Assembly: GCA_012932865.1 (NCBI GenBank)
Contig: SAXG01000040.1
Coordinates: forward strand, 124,001 to 188,000
Reading direction: 5' to 3'
Length of the DNA: 64,000 bases
From: Amylostereum areolatum
Taxonomy: Eukaryota > Basidiomycota > Agaricomycetes > Russulales > Stereaceae
Every line of letters starts with the position of its first letter. Within the stretch, counting starts at the first letter, position 1. Positions 9,970 to 20,242 of the stretch are shown here, in pieces. The notes beneath the pieces are model-generated. The model was not told where the DNA came from. It worked only from the letters and a program-made list of their open reading frames with translations, and made no database searches. The position numbers were made by a program, and so were the translations under genes.

Positions 9970-11718
9970 CTACTTCCCAGCCGCATCCCGTGGACGGGGT
10001 CGTTTGACCAGCCGGACAGGAACCGTGCCGACGCCAAACGCCATGCTAACAAAGCCTACCATGACCCTTTTTCGCCACTCCTCTCTCGACTCGCCGTTCT
10101 CCAGGACAACGTCCACACGCCAGCGCTGCAGCATCTTCGCGAGAAAACACGCCGTCTCCGTCAACGCGAACCGCCGACCCAGGCCTAAATATACAACAAG
10201 GAAGTCTAAGCATTTACGTCCTCCGTACAGACTTGCTGATGATGACTTACACGCACGCGAACCCATGGAGAACATGGTGAGATCACTCTCAGGAGCGTCG
10301 TACCATCTCGAAGGTCGATATTCTTCCGGTTCGGGGAAGTACCGGGGGTTATAGTCTGTAGCACCATCGTGCGACATCAGATATATCAGACGGAGGACTG
10401 AGTGAGGCCAGGCGTACGCATTCCAATGGTGTCGACGATGATGCGGGTGCCCTTCTGCAGGGCAATAGATGGCGATCCCGGGTTGTCGGTTTTCAGAATG
10501 ACATCTTCAGTCGCATCACGGAACATGACCAATCCGCCGGCTGCGGGGACATTCGTGATGAACAACGGCTGGTTGACTTCGATAAGGATGTGGACATACG
10601 GAACAGTCGGGCAGCTTCCATGAAGCACGCCTGAAGCTTATGCATATGATTGTATGCTGCGAACGACTAGTGAAGAAGACTGAGTTACGAAGCCGAAATC
10701 AATAGAAATAGTATCCGAACGTACCAATTCGGGATCATCTTCGAGGACAGCGGCGAGTTCTTGAAAGACCTCGTCCTGGATATCTTGATAGAGAGCGAGG
10801 AACCCGAGCGTAGCATCTAACGCCTTCGCCGTCGTATCTGGTAGAACTCCTGTTATTAGTGTGATATATCTGAGTATAGCGTATCATCGTACCGTGTCCA
10901 GCAAATAGCATCAAGAACGTGTTTCCAATCTGAAATACCCTGTTGTGATCAAAGAAGTAGGTGAGACGCGACATCACGTACAAGCTCATCATCTGACATA
11001 GCCAGCTTTCCTTCTTTCTGACTTGCTTGGACCATCTTGCTGAACAGATCTTGTCGCGTCTCTGACGCAGGGTCCTGTCCAAACTCTTCGCGACGAGCTG
11101 CGATAAGCAGGGTCATGGTGTGTCTAAGCCATGTGTACGCCTTTTCAATTTCTTGGAGCCTGGTCGCGTGCATGAGAGTGAGGAGAGCTACACCACGCAA
11201 ACGGACGGACCTTCGGATAGGGAGCCAGTACATCCAGCGCGGAGTAATCAGCCTCAATAGGAACGAGTCAGACACCGTGCCCAAGGCTCGTCCAAAAACC
11301 ATGTCATCTTGACTATCGCCATCAAGGTCGGATTCCGTGTCCCAATGCATTGGCAAGCCAAATCCGCACCGTGCGATAACACTCAAAGCGAACTACGGAA
11401 GACGATGAGTTATTGGAGCCACCAAATATTTAGTTCTCACCCTAGCGGTCATTTCGTTCACAGCTGGTATGTATACTTCCTCCTTATCGTCCCACTCGCC
11501 CGAAGCAGCTATCTCGCCCATGAGGTCCGAAGACTCTCGCCAAACAAGATCGTAGCTATTGCGACCCGTGAAAAAGCAGAACAACCGATTGAACACAAAT
11601 GGACTTACAGTTTAGTGGAAAATCCGGGGCCGATAACACGCAGATGCCGTCGCCACTCATCGTCGTTCGCCGACAGGATGTTTTGTCCCCACAGCCTTTT
11701 CACGACCGTATTCAGCAT
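9970..11718 (-). pseudogene. Cytochrome P450, C-terminal three quarters (N-terminus missing)
   Basis: Reading on -, the exons give NTVVKRLWGQNILSAN and DDEWRRHLRVIGPGF (helix C), then LVWRESSDLM, ALSVIARCGFGLPMHW and the KLAMSDDELV block. The I-helix AGH-DTTAKALDATLG spans an intron at about 10880-10840. The K-helix EAARLFP, the YNPRYFPEPEEYRPSRW block and a heme loop split by an intron follow. With that intron removed (GTAAGT donor, TTTAG acceptor) the loop reads FSMGSRACLGRRFALTE, a perfect FxxGxRxCxG with the heme-ligand Cys. The stop is at 9970. All catalytic motifs are intact, but no membrane anchor or N-terminal ~85 residues could be found upstream; just before NTVV the frame hits a TGA, with an APFEE block in another frame. 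The missing part matches the + strand fragment at 5879-6330. Confidence 0.8.
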
Positions 11719-12829
11719 TCTTCAAACGGCGCGACACGTGTATAGACACGCACATGAGGATAGCAGAAGTTTCTGGTGACCGTCGTCAGATAGCACGACA
11801 AGATAGATCATAGTGACCGTGTAATTACAGTATAGAGGCTCGCGTACTGGCACTGCTCGAAGGAGAAGAATGACCAGACCATCGACGTTGCTCGCACTGA
11901 AGTTGAGGAGCGCGAACTGCCTCGGCAATAACCGATGACGACACGACAGGACACGACGACGACAAAGCCAACGTCGAGGCTCTCCATTTTGCCCTTCGCC
12001 AGCCTTCGCCGCCTCCACTCAGACTCTAAGTTATCCATCGCGTTGATATACGTCTGTAGAGCGGAATGGTATTGGGAATCGACCTAGGAAGACCTGAAGG
12101 AGAAGTCAAGGCAGGACTGAGGGATATTGCGGCTACTGTACCGCTACGTAGTTAGGCAACGTCCCCTGTCCCCGAGGGTGAGTTGCAGTTGCCTATTTCG
12201 CGACCTGTCCCCTGTCCCTCAGGCCGGGTTGCATGCTCTGAACATTTGCGAGAAAAACTCAAAAATCACTCGAGAACCGCTCAAAAAGCGTCCCAAAATC
12301 GTCCCAAAATCGCCGTATAGCATGAGAGTGTGTATATCATAGAAGACACTGTGTCTTGAGGCCCGAGGTCATTCAGTCACCGACTTGGGCAAAGTTTGGG
12401 GATTCACTACATGCATAAAGGTCTGTACAAGTACCATTTTCACATAATACGGAACCCGTACACACCCAATGGCGCGGCTGGCCTCGTCGGGAAAACGGCC
12501 TGGCGCTGATTTGCCCATGTAGTTGTTATGAGATCACGTGAATATTGTAGCGGATTACATGGCATTATATTATCTTACGAGTCCAAGTCAGGCTGATGGA
12601 AGTTGACATTGCATTATACTAGGACCAGATAATTCCAACACATTATATTGTCATCTCTGGCCCAGAGGGGGTTTACAACTCAAGGTAATTATGTTGTGCG
12701 TTGGCCATCCCAGTGGAAGTGGCCCAAGTGCTCAGAATTACGCGCACGATGTGGCATCGCTAAGTAGAATCGACCTCTGACGGCACACCACAATCTACCA
12801 CAATACACAATACACAATACAGAATCAAA
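11719..12829. other. Intergenic with short repeats, no gene supported
   Basis: Frames at 11720-12040 on - show no P450 or other similarity. A 36-bp segment (12125-12160) is nearly the same, in reverse orientation, as the target of the hAT-like element at 31.3 kb. CGTCCCAAAAT is repeated in tandem near 12290-12311. CATTATA occurs several times at 12560-12650 in AT-rich sequence. Confidence 0.5.
12125..12160 (-). repeat. Short dispersed repeat, paralogue of the hAT target site
   Basis: Read on -, this stretch contains CTAACTACGTAGCGGTACAG. The sequence rebuilt by joining the two flanks of the element at 31296-32336 contains CTAACTACATAGCGGTACAG: one mismatch in 20, and one more in the seven flanking bases. 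It therefore looks like another copy of the repeat into which that element inserted. Confidence 0.55.
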
Positions 12830-14014
12830 TTAGTTGAGAAGGGCTAAGGACTCGTTAAGGCGTTGTAGCATGCTAGTATAGTATTCTCGACGTTCCGCTG
12901 CAGAAAGCTCTTTGACCGACCGCCCGCCCAGATCCGCCCATTGGAACAGTGAGCCAGCCGACCACGCTGTGAATGAGTACCTGAATCCTTGGCCATGGAG
13001 TGCGGTGTTGAAATGTTGGAGAGTGGATGATGGAATAAAGATCGGGCATCCTGCAACAACTTCGAACTCCAGACCAAGTTCTGGAAGAACAACCCTGCAG
13101 CTGGTCTTCGAATTGAAAGTACCGAAGGGCACGATGACGCAAAGCCCGGCGCCAAGGTTGAGGAAATCGGTGTGGTTGTTGCATATCACAGTCCCGGTGT
13201 TGAATGCAAAGCCTGCAAATGGATAGAACAGGGCCTCCACGCCTCGACAGCGTGTGGCAATGAAGCGGCAAACCGTGCAGTAGCGTGCATACAACTCAGG
13301 CCATTCGCGTCGTAGTACACCTGCTAAAGTATTAAAGCTTGCATTTAGACAGCCATGGGTCGGGCGTACCTTCGATGGCCAAGCGGAGAGGCTCTAGCAT
13401 ACGCCTAATTAATATGAGAACGTGTCGATGTTTGTGAGCGTAACGGGAGAGTGCTGGACGCTGTTGTAGGAGGAATCGCTTAAGCTCTAAAGCTGCGTTT
13501 AGGAAAGAACGACGCACCATCATAGACCCACGCGTAAGGGAGAATAGGCGTGTGGCAAAGTCCCCGCGAAGATTCTTCTTGAAGTTCACAGGTAGGGACT
13601 CAACTACCTGACGCGCGGAGAGAAGGAGGCCGTTGGACAGCGCGAAGGTAAAGCCTCGCCTGAAGTCAGCCTCGCTGCAGCGGAAGCTAAGCTTCCGGCC
13701 CTCTGCGTCCAGAACCTCAATACTCTCGCTAGCAAAGCAACCCTTGGTTAGCCAAGCTCACCGACCGATGATAAAGCCACCCACTCTACATTGAAGACCA
13801 CGACTACGCGCCTTGGAGTCCGTCCGGTGCTAGCAGGGCTCGAATATCGCTTTCCCGTGTAGGGGCTTTTTCGTGGAACGGCCTTACCGTTTTGGTTATG
13901 CTTGAGGTGCGTCGCGAGGTTAAACGGCCGCTTGATGGTGCGTCTTGACATTTGCGTATCCGTAAGCGTAATGGTCGGAGGAGCGGGAGTCGCACTGGCA
14001 GGAGGCTGGGGCAT
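12830..14014 (-). CDS. TET/JBP-like 2-oxoglutarate/Fe(II) dioxygenase (copy A, apparently intact)
   Basis: Three exons (14014-13785, 13728-13370, 13320-12830) join in frame to 359 aa, with GTGGGT/TAG and GTACGC/CAG introns. A basic N-terminal part (RRTIKRPF, KSPYTGKRY) is followed by an alpha-helical region and a C-terminal double-stranded beta-helix core. The core has an iron-binding H-x-D in NNHTDFLN, GLCVIVPFGTF, a hydrophobic strand LPELGLEFEV, the distal His in STLQHFNT and an Arg in GFRYSFTAW that would bind 2-oxoglutarate. That order (HxD ... PSSTLQH ... R-S-T) is the one seen in the expanded basidiomycete TET/JBP family. Known members oxidise 5-methylpyrimidines in DNA, hence a likely nuclear role in DNA modification. 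No lesion was seen. The start could lie further upstream. Confidence 0.7.
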
Positions 14015-14050
14015 TGGAGTTGTCGGGGTAACACGGGATGGGGTGTGTAG

Positions 14051-14221
14051 AGCGCGAGCGTTACGCTAGCGGGAGGTCGGAGCATCTGAGTCGTCGGGAG
14101 AGGATGTATAGGGCGCGAGCGTTGCACTCACCGTCCAAGGAGCGACGTTGGGGTGATTAACACGTAGTGCGTGAGCGTTGCGCTCAGTGAGAGGTTACTG
14201 GGGCATCCGAGTCGTCGGGAC
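14051..14221. repeat. Imperfect direct repeat pair, period about 118 bp
   Basis: The block from GCGCGAGCGTTACGCT to GAGTCGTCGGGA (14051-14101) recurs as GCGTGAGCGTTGCGCT to GAGTCGTCGGGA (about 14170-14221). A third partial copy of the GCGAGCGTTGC head lies near 14113. The repeats lie just 5' of the TET/JBP-like gene. Confidence 0.5.
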
Positions 14222-14925
14222 AGCCCGGGAGGTGCGTTGGGCGCGAGTGCGTGCGAGGAGAGACCCGAGATGGAAGGAGAGCTTGACGGAGTCGAGTTAC
14301 TGGTCTCGAAGAACCAGGTCTTGTCGTCCCGAGTCAGAGACGAAACGGCTTACTTTGTCCGGCCCGCTTGCCGCTCTTGTCACATGACTGTTTTGCGAGT
14401 GCAACCCGAGCAATTCATATTTTGGACGTCCGAGTCACCGCGTCCTCCGCTCGTCCCTCTCCGCCATGCACCACCCTTTCCGCGCACGAGCACAAGCACG
14501 AGCACCAGCGCGAAATTCTCACGCACCGTGGTCAGGACCGACCGTCCTCCGCTCGCACCCGCTCGCTTTTCAATTGTCCGAGCCAGAAGGCAACGGGCTC
14601 GTCCCGAACGTCGTCGAACAAACCGTGCGTCGACCCCCACTTTCACGCTTATTAATTGTCGCTATATATATATATGCATTATTCGCACAGATCCGCGACG
14701 CCGACTCGACCCTCATCATCACCCAGCTGCTCCTCCTCGAAGCCGATCCCCACCGTCATATCAACTCCCCTCGCGGGAGCGTCGCTGCCGGCAGCTTGCC
14801 ATCTACGACACAGTGAACGCGCCCTCGTCCATTGTCTCCCCGTTTCGACGACTAGCGAGGTAGGTTCGAGCCTGACGGTGCTGCCCGAGACGACGTCCCT
14901 GCTGATACGCACGTTCCTCCTTCAG
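14222..14925. other. No gene supported; possible 5' part of the following relic
   Basis: Arg/Ser/Pro-rich frames on both strands reflect GC-rich composition. A TATATATATATG run lies near 14664. I could not link any of it convincingly to the metalloprotease-like exons downstream. Confidence 0.4.
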
Positions 14926-15190
14926 CCTCGTGGCCAATGCCAAATTCGTCGTGCCCATTGTCTGGCACGTCATCAAGGCGGACTCGAGCACTGGCGCCGT
15001 CTTGTACGCCTACCCATTCCCTCGCGTGTTCTGAGTGGTATTGCTGATTTTGAATCTATGTGCGCTGCAGCTCCTTCCAGGTGGCGTTGCAGATCAGCGT
15101 GCTAAACAGCCGCTACCCAGGCGCCGGTCTCTCGTTCAAGCTCCAGAGACTACGTAACAAAGGCCTGTTCGACAACGTCGATGTTGAGAA
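14926..15190 (+). pseudogene. M43-like (pappalysin-type) metalloprotease fragment
   Basis: Two exon-like blocks separated by an intron (about 15004-15070) read LVANAKFVVPIVWHVIKAD and VALQISVLNSRYPGAGLSF followed by KLQRLRNKGLFDNV. The V-x-W-H-V-I strand followed by an Q-I-x-V-L-N-x-x-Y-x-G-x-G-L-S-F helix/strand is the start of secreted basidiomycete M43 peptidases. The zinc site HExxH and the Met-turn, which lie further C-terminal in the family, are absent. The next exon belongs to a protein kinase and is out of frame. This is a stranded fragment. Confidence 0.5.
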
Positions 15191-15260
15191 GTAAGCCCTC
15201 TCACCGACTCGTTCCCTCGTGTGAATTCCAACGATCCGGACAATCTCGTCCCTTTGTTAG

Positions 15261-16259
15261 GTCTTCGAAGTCGTGAACATCGGCAACGACGAGAAGTGCA
15301 TTATCAAGGTTTGAAACCCGTGAAGAAGAAGAAGATCAAGCGCGAGATTAAAATGTTGCAAAGCCTCGCTGGCGGGCCGAACATCGTTGCGCTCTTGGAT
15401 GTCGTCCGAAACCCATTGTCGAAGATCCTTAACCTGATCACAGCACAACGTCGATTTCAAGGTGTTATACCCGCGCTTTTCCGACCTTGATGTTAGATTT
15501 TACATGCTGGAGCTGTTGAAGGTGCGTGACCGTACTGATGCTATCCTTTCTCCGCTCAAATGTCGTAGGCATTAAATCTCTGCCATTCCAAGGGGATTAT
15601 GCACCGGGATGTGAAACCTCACAATGTCATGACGGATCATGAATGGCGCAAGGTGCGTAAATCCTGGCGCTGAATTCTACGGTGACATGTTTGAACCACA
15701 CGTTTCCTCTAGCTGCGTCTGATCGACTGGGGTCTCGCTGAATTCTATCACCCCAAAATGCAATATGATGTCGCGGCACTTTAAAGGTCCCGAGCCTCTG
15801 GTCGACTTACAGGAGTACGATCACAGCCTGGACTTGTGGAGCTATGAGTGCATGTTTGCCTCGTTTTTGTGGCCCATACTGATGACTTATGCTCCGTACC
15901 TATAGATTTTCAGGAAGGAGCCTTTCTTCCACGGGCACGATAACTACGATCAACTTGTCAAAATAACAAAAGTTCTCGGCACAAATGAGCTCTACGCCTA
16001 CCTCGCAAAGTACGATATCGAGCTGGACGCACAATATGATGAGATTCTGGGACGGTCGGTATCGCTGTGGCTTCTATACCGACGTGACCTTGTTGATTGG
16101 CACATCTCCAGCTATCAACAGAAGCCTTGGACAAGCTTCATCACTTCCGAAAATCAGCGGTACATCACAAACAAAGCCATCGATTTTCTGGACGAGCTAC
16201 TCCGTTATGACCATCGAGAGCGGCTCACTGTATGAGAGGCACAGGCACACCCATACCTC
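15261..16259 (+). pseudogene. Casein kinase 2 catalytic subunit (CK2 alpha) pseudogene
   Basis: Successive blocks match CK2 alpha: [16 protein letters not shown], then [18 protein letters not shown] (substrate-recognition basic patch), [36 protein letters not shown], the catalytic loop [12 protein letters not shown], and [14 protein letters not shown] with the CK2-specific [42 protein letters not shown] and [19 protein letters not shown] complete it. Lesions: a one-base deletion at about 15311, a frame change with loss at about 15440, loss of the RVAS segment plus a frameshift near 15770, and an in-frame TGA after RLTV at about 16232. The first exon, with the glycine-rich loop, is missing. 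Introns are retained, so this is a degraded DNA-level duplicate rather than a processed copy. It cannot encode a kinase. Confidence 0.85.
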
Positions 16260-17054
16260 GGTGAGCCTATACATCATTGGCTTCTACTCCAATCTCACAG
16301 CTTTTTGCAGACCTCGTTAGAAATTCTGCAGGCACAGACGTCGAGAGCGAGGGGCCGGGTGCATGACACGCTGTTTTTTGTGACTTACCGAGGGGGATCC
16401 GGGGCAGATCGTCACACCTGCGTCAGCATCCTCTCTCGCTCTGTGTGCGCACGTAGACGGTCGTTCCCTTGCTCGAGCTCGGAGCTACGTGACGACGCCT
16501 CTTGAGCCGCCTGTTGACAACCATCTATACGTACGTCTCTCCCCCTTCCCTTCATCGTCCTGGCCCTAACACGTATCATCCTTCCCGCGACAACATTCCC
16601 CATCCTCCCCTCTGCCAGCGCGAGGGTCCAGCGTTCATGAGCGGTAAGAATGAAGCCAGCCGGTGCTGAATGTGTTTCAATTGCTTCGATACCGTACTTC
16701 AGGGCGGTCTTCAGTCCCGGGTCCGTCCATTCATGTAGTTACTGGCCAGACTAGGTTTCCACAAATAACAAATGTTGAATTGCATATATGTATGGACACG
16801 AAGGTCGATAAAAGTACAGTTACAAACACAATACAAGTCCCATGCATCAAGCATGCTACCATAGAAATACGACTAAACGGGCGTGGAGATAGGAGGGCCA
16901 ACGTCAGGCAACGACTGAAAGGGGATACAACTTCATGCTTTCGGAAGGATATTCGGAAGGATATGGATGGATGGATGGATGGATGGAAAATGCTACACGT
17001 CTGTGGATGAATGTGAGTGGATGAAATAAAGGACAAAGGGACAACACACCCCAC
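16260..17054. other. Intergenic; short tetranucleotide microsatellite
   Basis: No coding signal was seen. A clean (ATGG)n run occupies about 16963-16987. Confidence 0.5.
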
Positions 17055-17518
17055 TCAAGCGTTCGACCCAAACAAGTCATCTTCGGAGAAATCAAGGTTG
17101 AGCGGGGCCTCCTTGAAGCCGTCTGCGGGCTGAGCACTGTGATCGTCCTCGAAAGGGCGTTTGGTGGCGCCAAAGGAGGCCGCCGTCACCGCCTGGTCAA
17201 CGTCGATGCCATAGGCGGGAAACATCTTCCTGTAAGCCTCGAGCTGCTGGACGAGGGAACGTTCCATGGCTGAAAGGTTGCCAGAGAGGTCAGGGGGCGG
17301 CGGCTGAACGGGCGAGTGCATCTGGCTCAGCAGGGCGATGACACGGTCAAGCAAGGCCTTCTGCAAGTGTAAGCGTACGCTTCTACAACGCGCACAGCAC
17401 CTACTTGATCGATCGTTGGTGTAGAATGGCCCGACGGGTTGGAGGAGCGATGGGAGGTGGACAACGGGGGGAAACGAGACGGGAGGATGGGCGAGGACGA
17501 GGACGAAACGGTGGCCAT
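17055..17518 (-). CDS. Hypothetical small protein, 139 aa
   Basis: Two exons (17518-17405 and 17360-17055) join through a 44-nt intron (GTAGGT/TTGCAG) to a 139-aa protein. The first exon is a Ser/Pro-rich leader (MATVSSSSSPILPSRFPPL). The second carries an amphipathic helix KALLDRVIALLSQMHS and another around ERSLVQQLEAYRKMF. It ends in an acidic tail with DFSEDDLFGSNA. No signal peptide or membrane segment is visible. I do not recognise the family. The helix-linker-acidic-tail layout would suit a small adaptor or transcription-linked protein, but that is only a guess. Confidence 0.55.
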
Positions 17519-18406
17519 TGTGAAGGGTGTGAATATGGAGATGCAGGTTCGAAAGAGGACTTCATCAATTCAAAGCCTGAAAGCCAAGACTATAAGCAAA
17601 GCTACTTGTTTATTAATGTTTGCTTCGTGGTGGAACTACCTCTTACTAGAAAAGCCGAAACAGGATCTTTCCTCCGGGCTCGCAGCTATGATCTTGATGC
17701 TCCGTCCGAAGATCCGGCTAGTTCGGATTGCAGTAGGCCATTGTTCTGCCATCTTGAACTTAATATACTTACAGCTGATACCTGGTACTCCATTCAGATC
17801 GATGGAACAATGTGGCAATAATAGGCTGCTGGCGCTGCTCTAGCTTCGGCGGCGATAACATCGACATGCTGGGGACGTTATATCGTAGCGGTGGGGCGCA
17901 ACGACAGCCCAACTTGACCACTGTTAGTCCCAGCTAGGCCAATGCTGGCATTCCTGTGTAGCACCGTCGTCATCGTTGGCCCACGTTGAACAGGTGCAGC
18001 ACATCGGCTGGCTACATCAAGAAATGCAAGGGTAGCTTTAGCACACCTATAAGCCTTGGACAATACGTCGAAGGTATGCCTCACGCTGACCGACACGGTC
18101 CAGCTGACTCGCCCATTCTCCCACAGGCGACGTCGACACGTAACAAGGGCCCCCGTCTTCATGGCTGGACTCTAGTATTGGTGCGTAGCTTTTGCTGGAT
18201 TTTTTATTTACATCTAGAAGGCTTATAAAACGTCGCCGTTCGACAGACAAAGCTGAGCATCCCATTCTCCCACTTTCACGCTCTGCTACCAGCGTCACCC
18301 ACCTCCGCCCCTCCTATCCCCCCCATACTCGACGCTCCCCCACCCAGGCCCCTGTCGTCCCCCATACTCGCCGCTCCCCATCTATCTTGTTGCCTCCCTT
18401 ACTCGC
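17519..18406. other. Intergenic and promoter region
   Basis: No exon chain was supported. A TATA box and a CT/CCC-rich leader precede the gene at 18407. Confidence 0.45.
18224..18230 (+). promoter_or_regulatory. TATA box upstream of the 18407 gene
   Basis: TATAAAA lies about 180 bases before the ATG at 18407. A pyrimidine-rich leader (18250-18400), common before fungal start codons, lies between them. Confidence 0.4.
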
Positions 18407-19921
18407 ATGGCTGACACCGAATTCGCCCTGCACTGGCAGTACGCCCGACATGTCCACGATGCCTCCCTTGCATTGCAAGTTCAAGTTCAAGCCAATCCTG
18501 ACCTGTCGTTCAACGCCTTCAATCAGCTCTCAGTTCTCATCCAAGGATTCTGCATGAGCTTGCCTATCCCTGCGGCCAACGTACCGCTTGCCAACGATAT
18601 TCCTCGGGTGGTACCAATTTTAGTGCCAGGTGCCGACGTCCTGAACCCTAGTGAGTGCAGATAACACCATGGTTTGGCTGCGCGTGCTAACCGTATACTC
18701 ATTATCAAGACCACGCCGTCATGGATCCTATCTTCGGCAATGACGACTTCTTCTCGTTCACCATCCAATGCTTTCTGGTCATTCTGTGCACCCACTACGA
18801 CGGCCCTTTCATGGAGGGTGAGCATTGGGGGAGAAAGAGGGAGGGGTATAAGCATTGCCTCTCCACGATCGGTGTCGTGGAAGACATTGGCGGTCATGGT
18901 CGTATTAATGTGCATAGTAAGTCTCCGTCTTCTTTTCCTCCAACACAACATCACTTACACCCCAATCTCTCTAGTATACTTTCATAACCTATCAGCCGCC
19001 TGGAGGGACCGCATCGTCATCCTGGTAGGTCACCCGTCTTCGTTCATGATTGTTATGACGGCTGACCCTTTACCAGGCATGGGACCGAGCCCGATCCTTC
19101 ATCAGCATTCCCCGTCGGGTCGTTGAAGACACCATCCTTCGCGCCCCCTTCCGACAGAACGCCCCTCCATACCTTACTACACTTGGCGTGGGGTACAACG
19201 TCGTCAACAGCCATGGCAACATCAACCTTCCTCGGCTTGTAGCCCTTCAGGGTGAAGATGGCGTACAGTTTTTGAGGGAGACTCGACGAGTAGGTGGCTT
19301 TTTTTCTAACCAGCCTGCACACTTTTTTAACATCTATACACATAGAACAACGGCACCATTGTCACCCGCTCGGCACTCTACGTCCCTCAAGTTGCTCGTG
19401 ACATCTTCATCATGTATATGTCGGAGAGCCGTCGAATTGGACGGCGTCCTGGGCCATGGAAAGAGCTACTTTCAAAGCCCCAAACAAAGAAGCTTCCCTT
19501 CTATTCCGTGGTTGCGGCTGTGGTACGTGGTTTTTTGCGCCGCTTCTTGCTACTACTTACCGACACCCTCAGCACGCCTGGATATTTGAATACCTCGAGG
19601 AGAAGGCGCGCGGCCATCTCCTTCCCCACGTCATCATGGGACACCTGGACCACTACGTCGAATTGGTGAAGGAGATCGCCGACGGCATGACATGGGGGGA
19701 GTCGGTCGTCTTCCAGCACCGCGTGAACCTGTGGCTCAATGCACGGGTAGGTTGTATGCCTTCATTGCTTAGAATCTGATCTGACGATGAGCTGGATTTA
19801 GAGCGCGGATGAGCAACTCTTCTCTAACACCATCGTCGTCACCCCGGCTCTTGTGACTGCCACCATCGTCATCGGTCAGGCCCAAGGGTGGATCAACGCC
19901 GAGGGCGACGGCGGCCTGTAG
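18407..19921 (+). CDS. Unrecognised protein, 394 aa, seven exons, intact
   Basis: Exons 18407-18650, 18710-18916, 18975-19024, 19077-19289, 19346-19522, 19573-19746 and 19802-19921 join through canonical GT-AG introns to exactly 394 codons. I do not recognise the family. The N-terminal region is helical (HWQYARHVHDASLALQVQ). Later blocks include FSFTIQCFLVILCTHYDGP, a Gly/His turn near GGHGRINVH, FRQNAPPYLTTLGVGYNVV, a helical EYLEEKARGHLLPHV..HYVELVKEIADGM stretch and a C-terminal beta-rich ATIVIGQAQGW. No signal peptide or clear membrane span was seen. The gene ends 321 bases before the transposase gene, in the same orientation, so it may be a passenger of that element or simply a neighbour. 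Confidence 0.65.
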
Positions 19922-20242
19922 GCGTCAGGCAGGCCGTCGGTGGCTGGGGTCATCGTTGCTGGGGTCAGGTTCGCATTAAAAGCCGTATATCTTGCCGTTC
20001 TGCTTCGCGTGTATGTTAGTAGCTGCATGTATGTACCATATCGTCTGAAATTTGTCGGTTCAGTTCATCGAAATGAGTTAGCGCGCCACGCTATTGCTTG
20101 TCGACTGCAGGCCCATCAGAGGCGCCCTGCGCCTTGAGCCTCCCCCAACCATCCTTCACCTTGCTCGGCCATCTTTGCATTACTCGGCCGTCTTTGGTTC
20201 AATTCTACTCAAGCCCACCTCCTCCACTCACCCTTTTGGACT
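19922..20242. other. Spacer 5' of the transposase; no terminal repeat found
   Basis: This should contain the transposase promoter and perhaps the element's left end. I found no convincing inverted match to the sequence after 24653. Confidence 0.4.

Noticed and set aside
11722..12018. Possible missing N-terminal exon of the reverse-strand P450
   Set aside because: The translated frame has no PGLRSL, ISV.. or VARQV-like block; its hydrophobic stretch is not in the right context.
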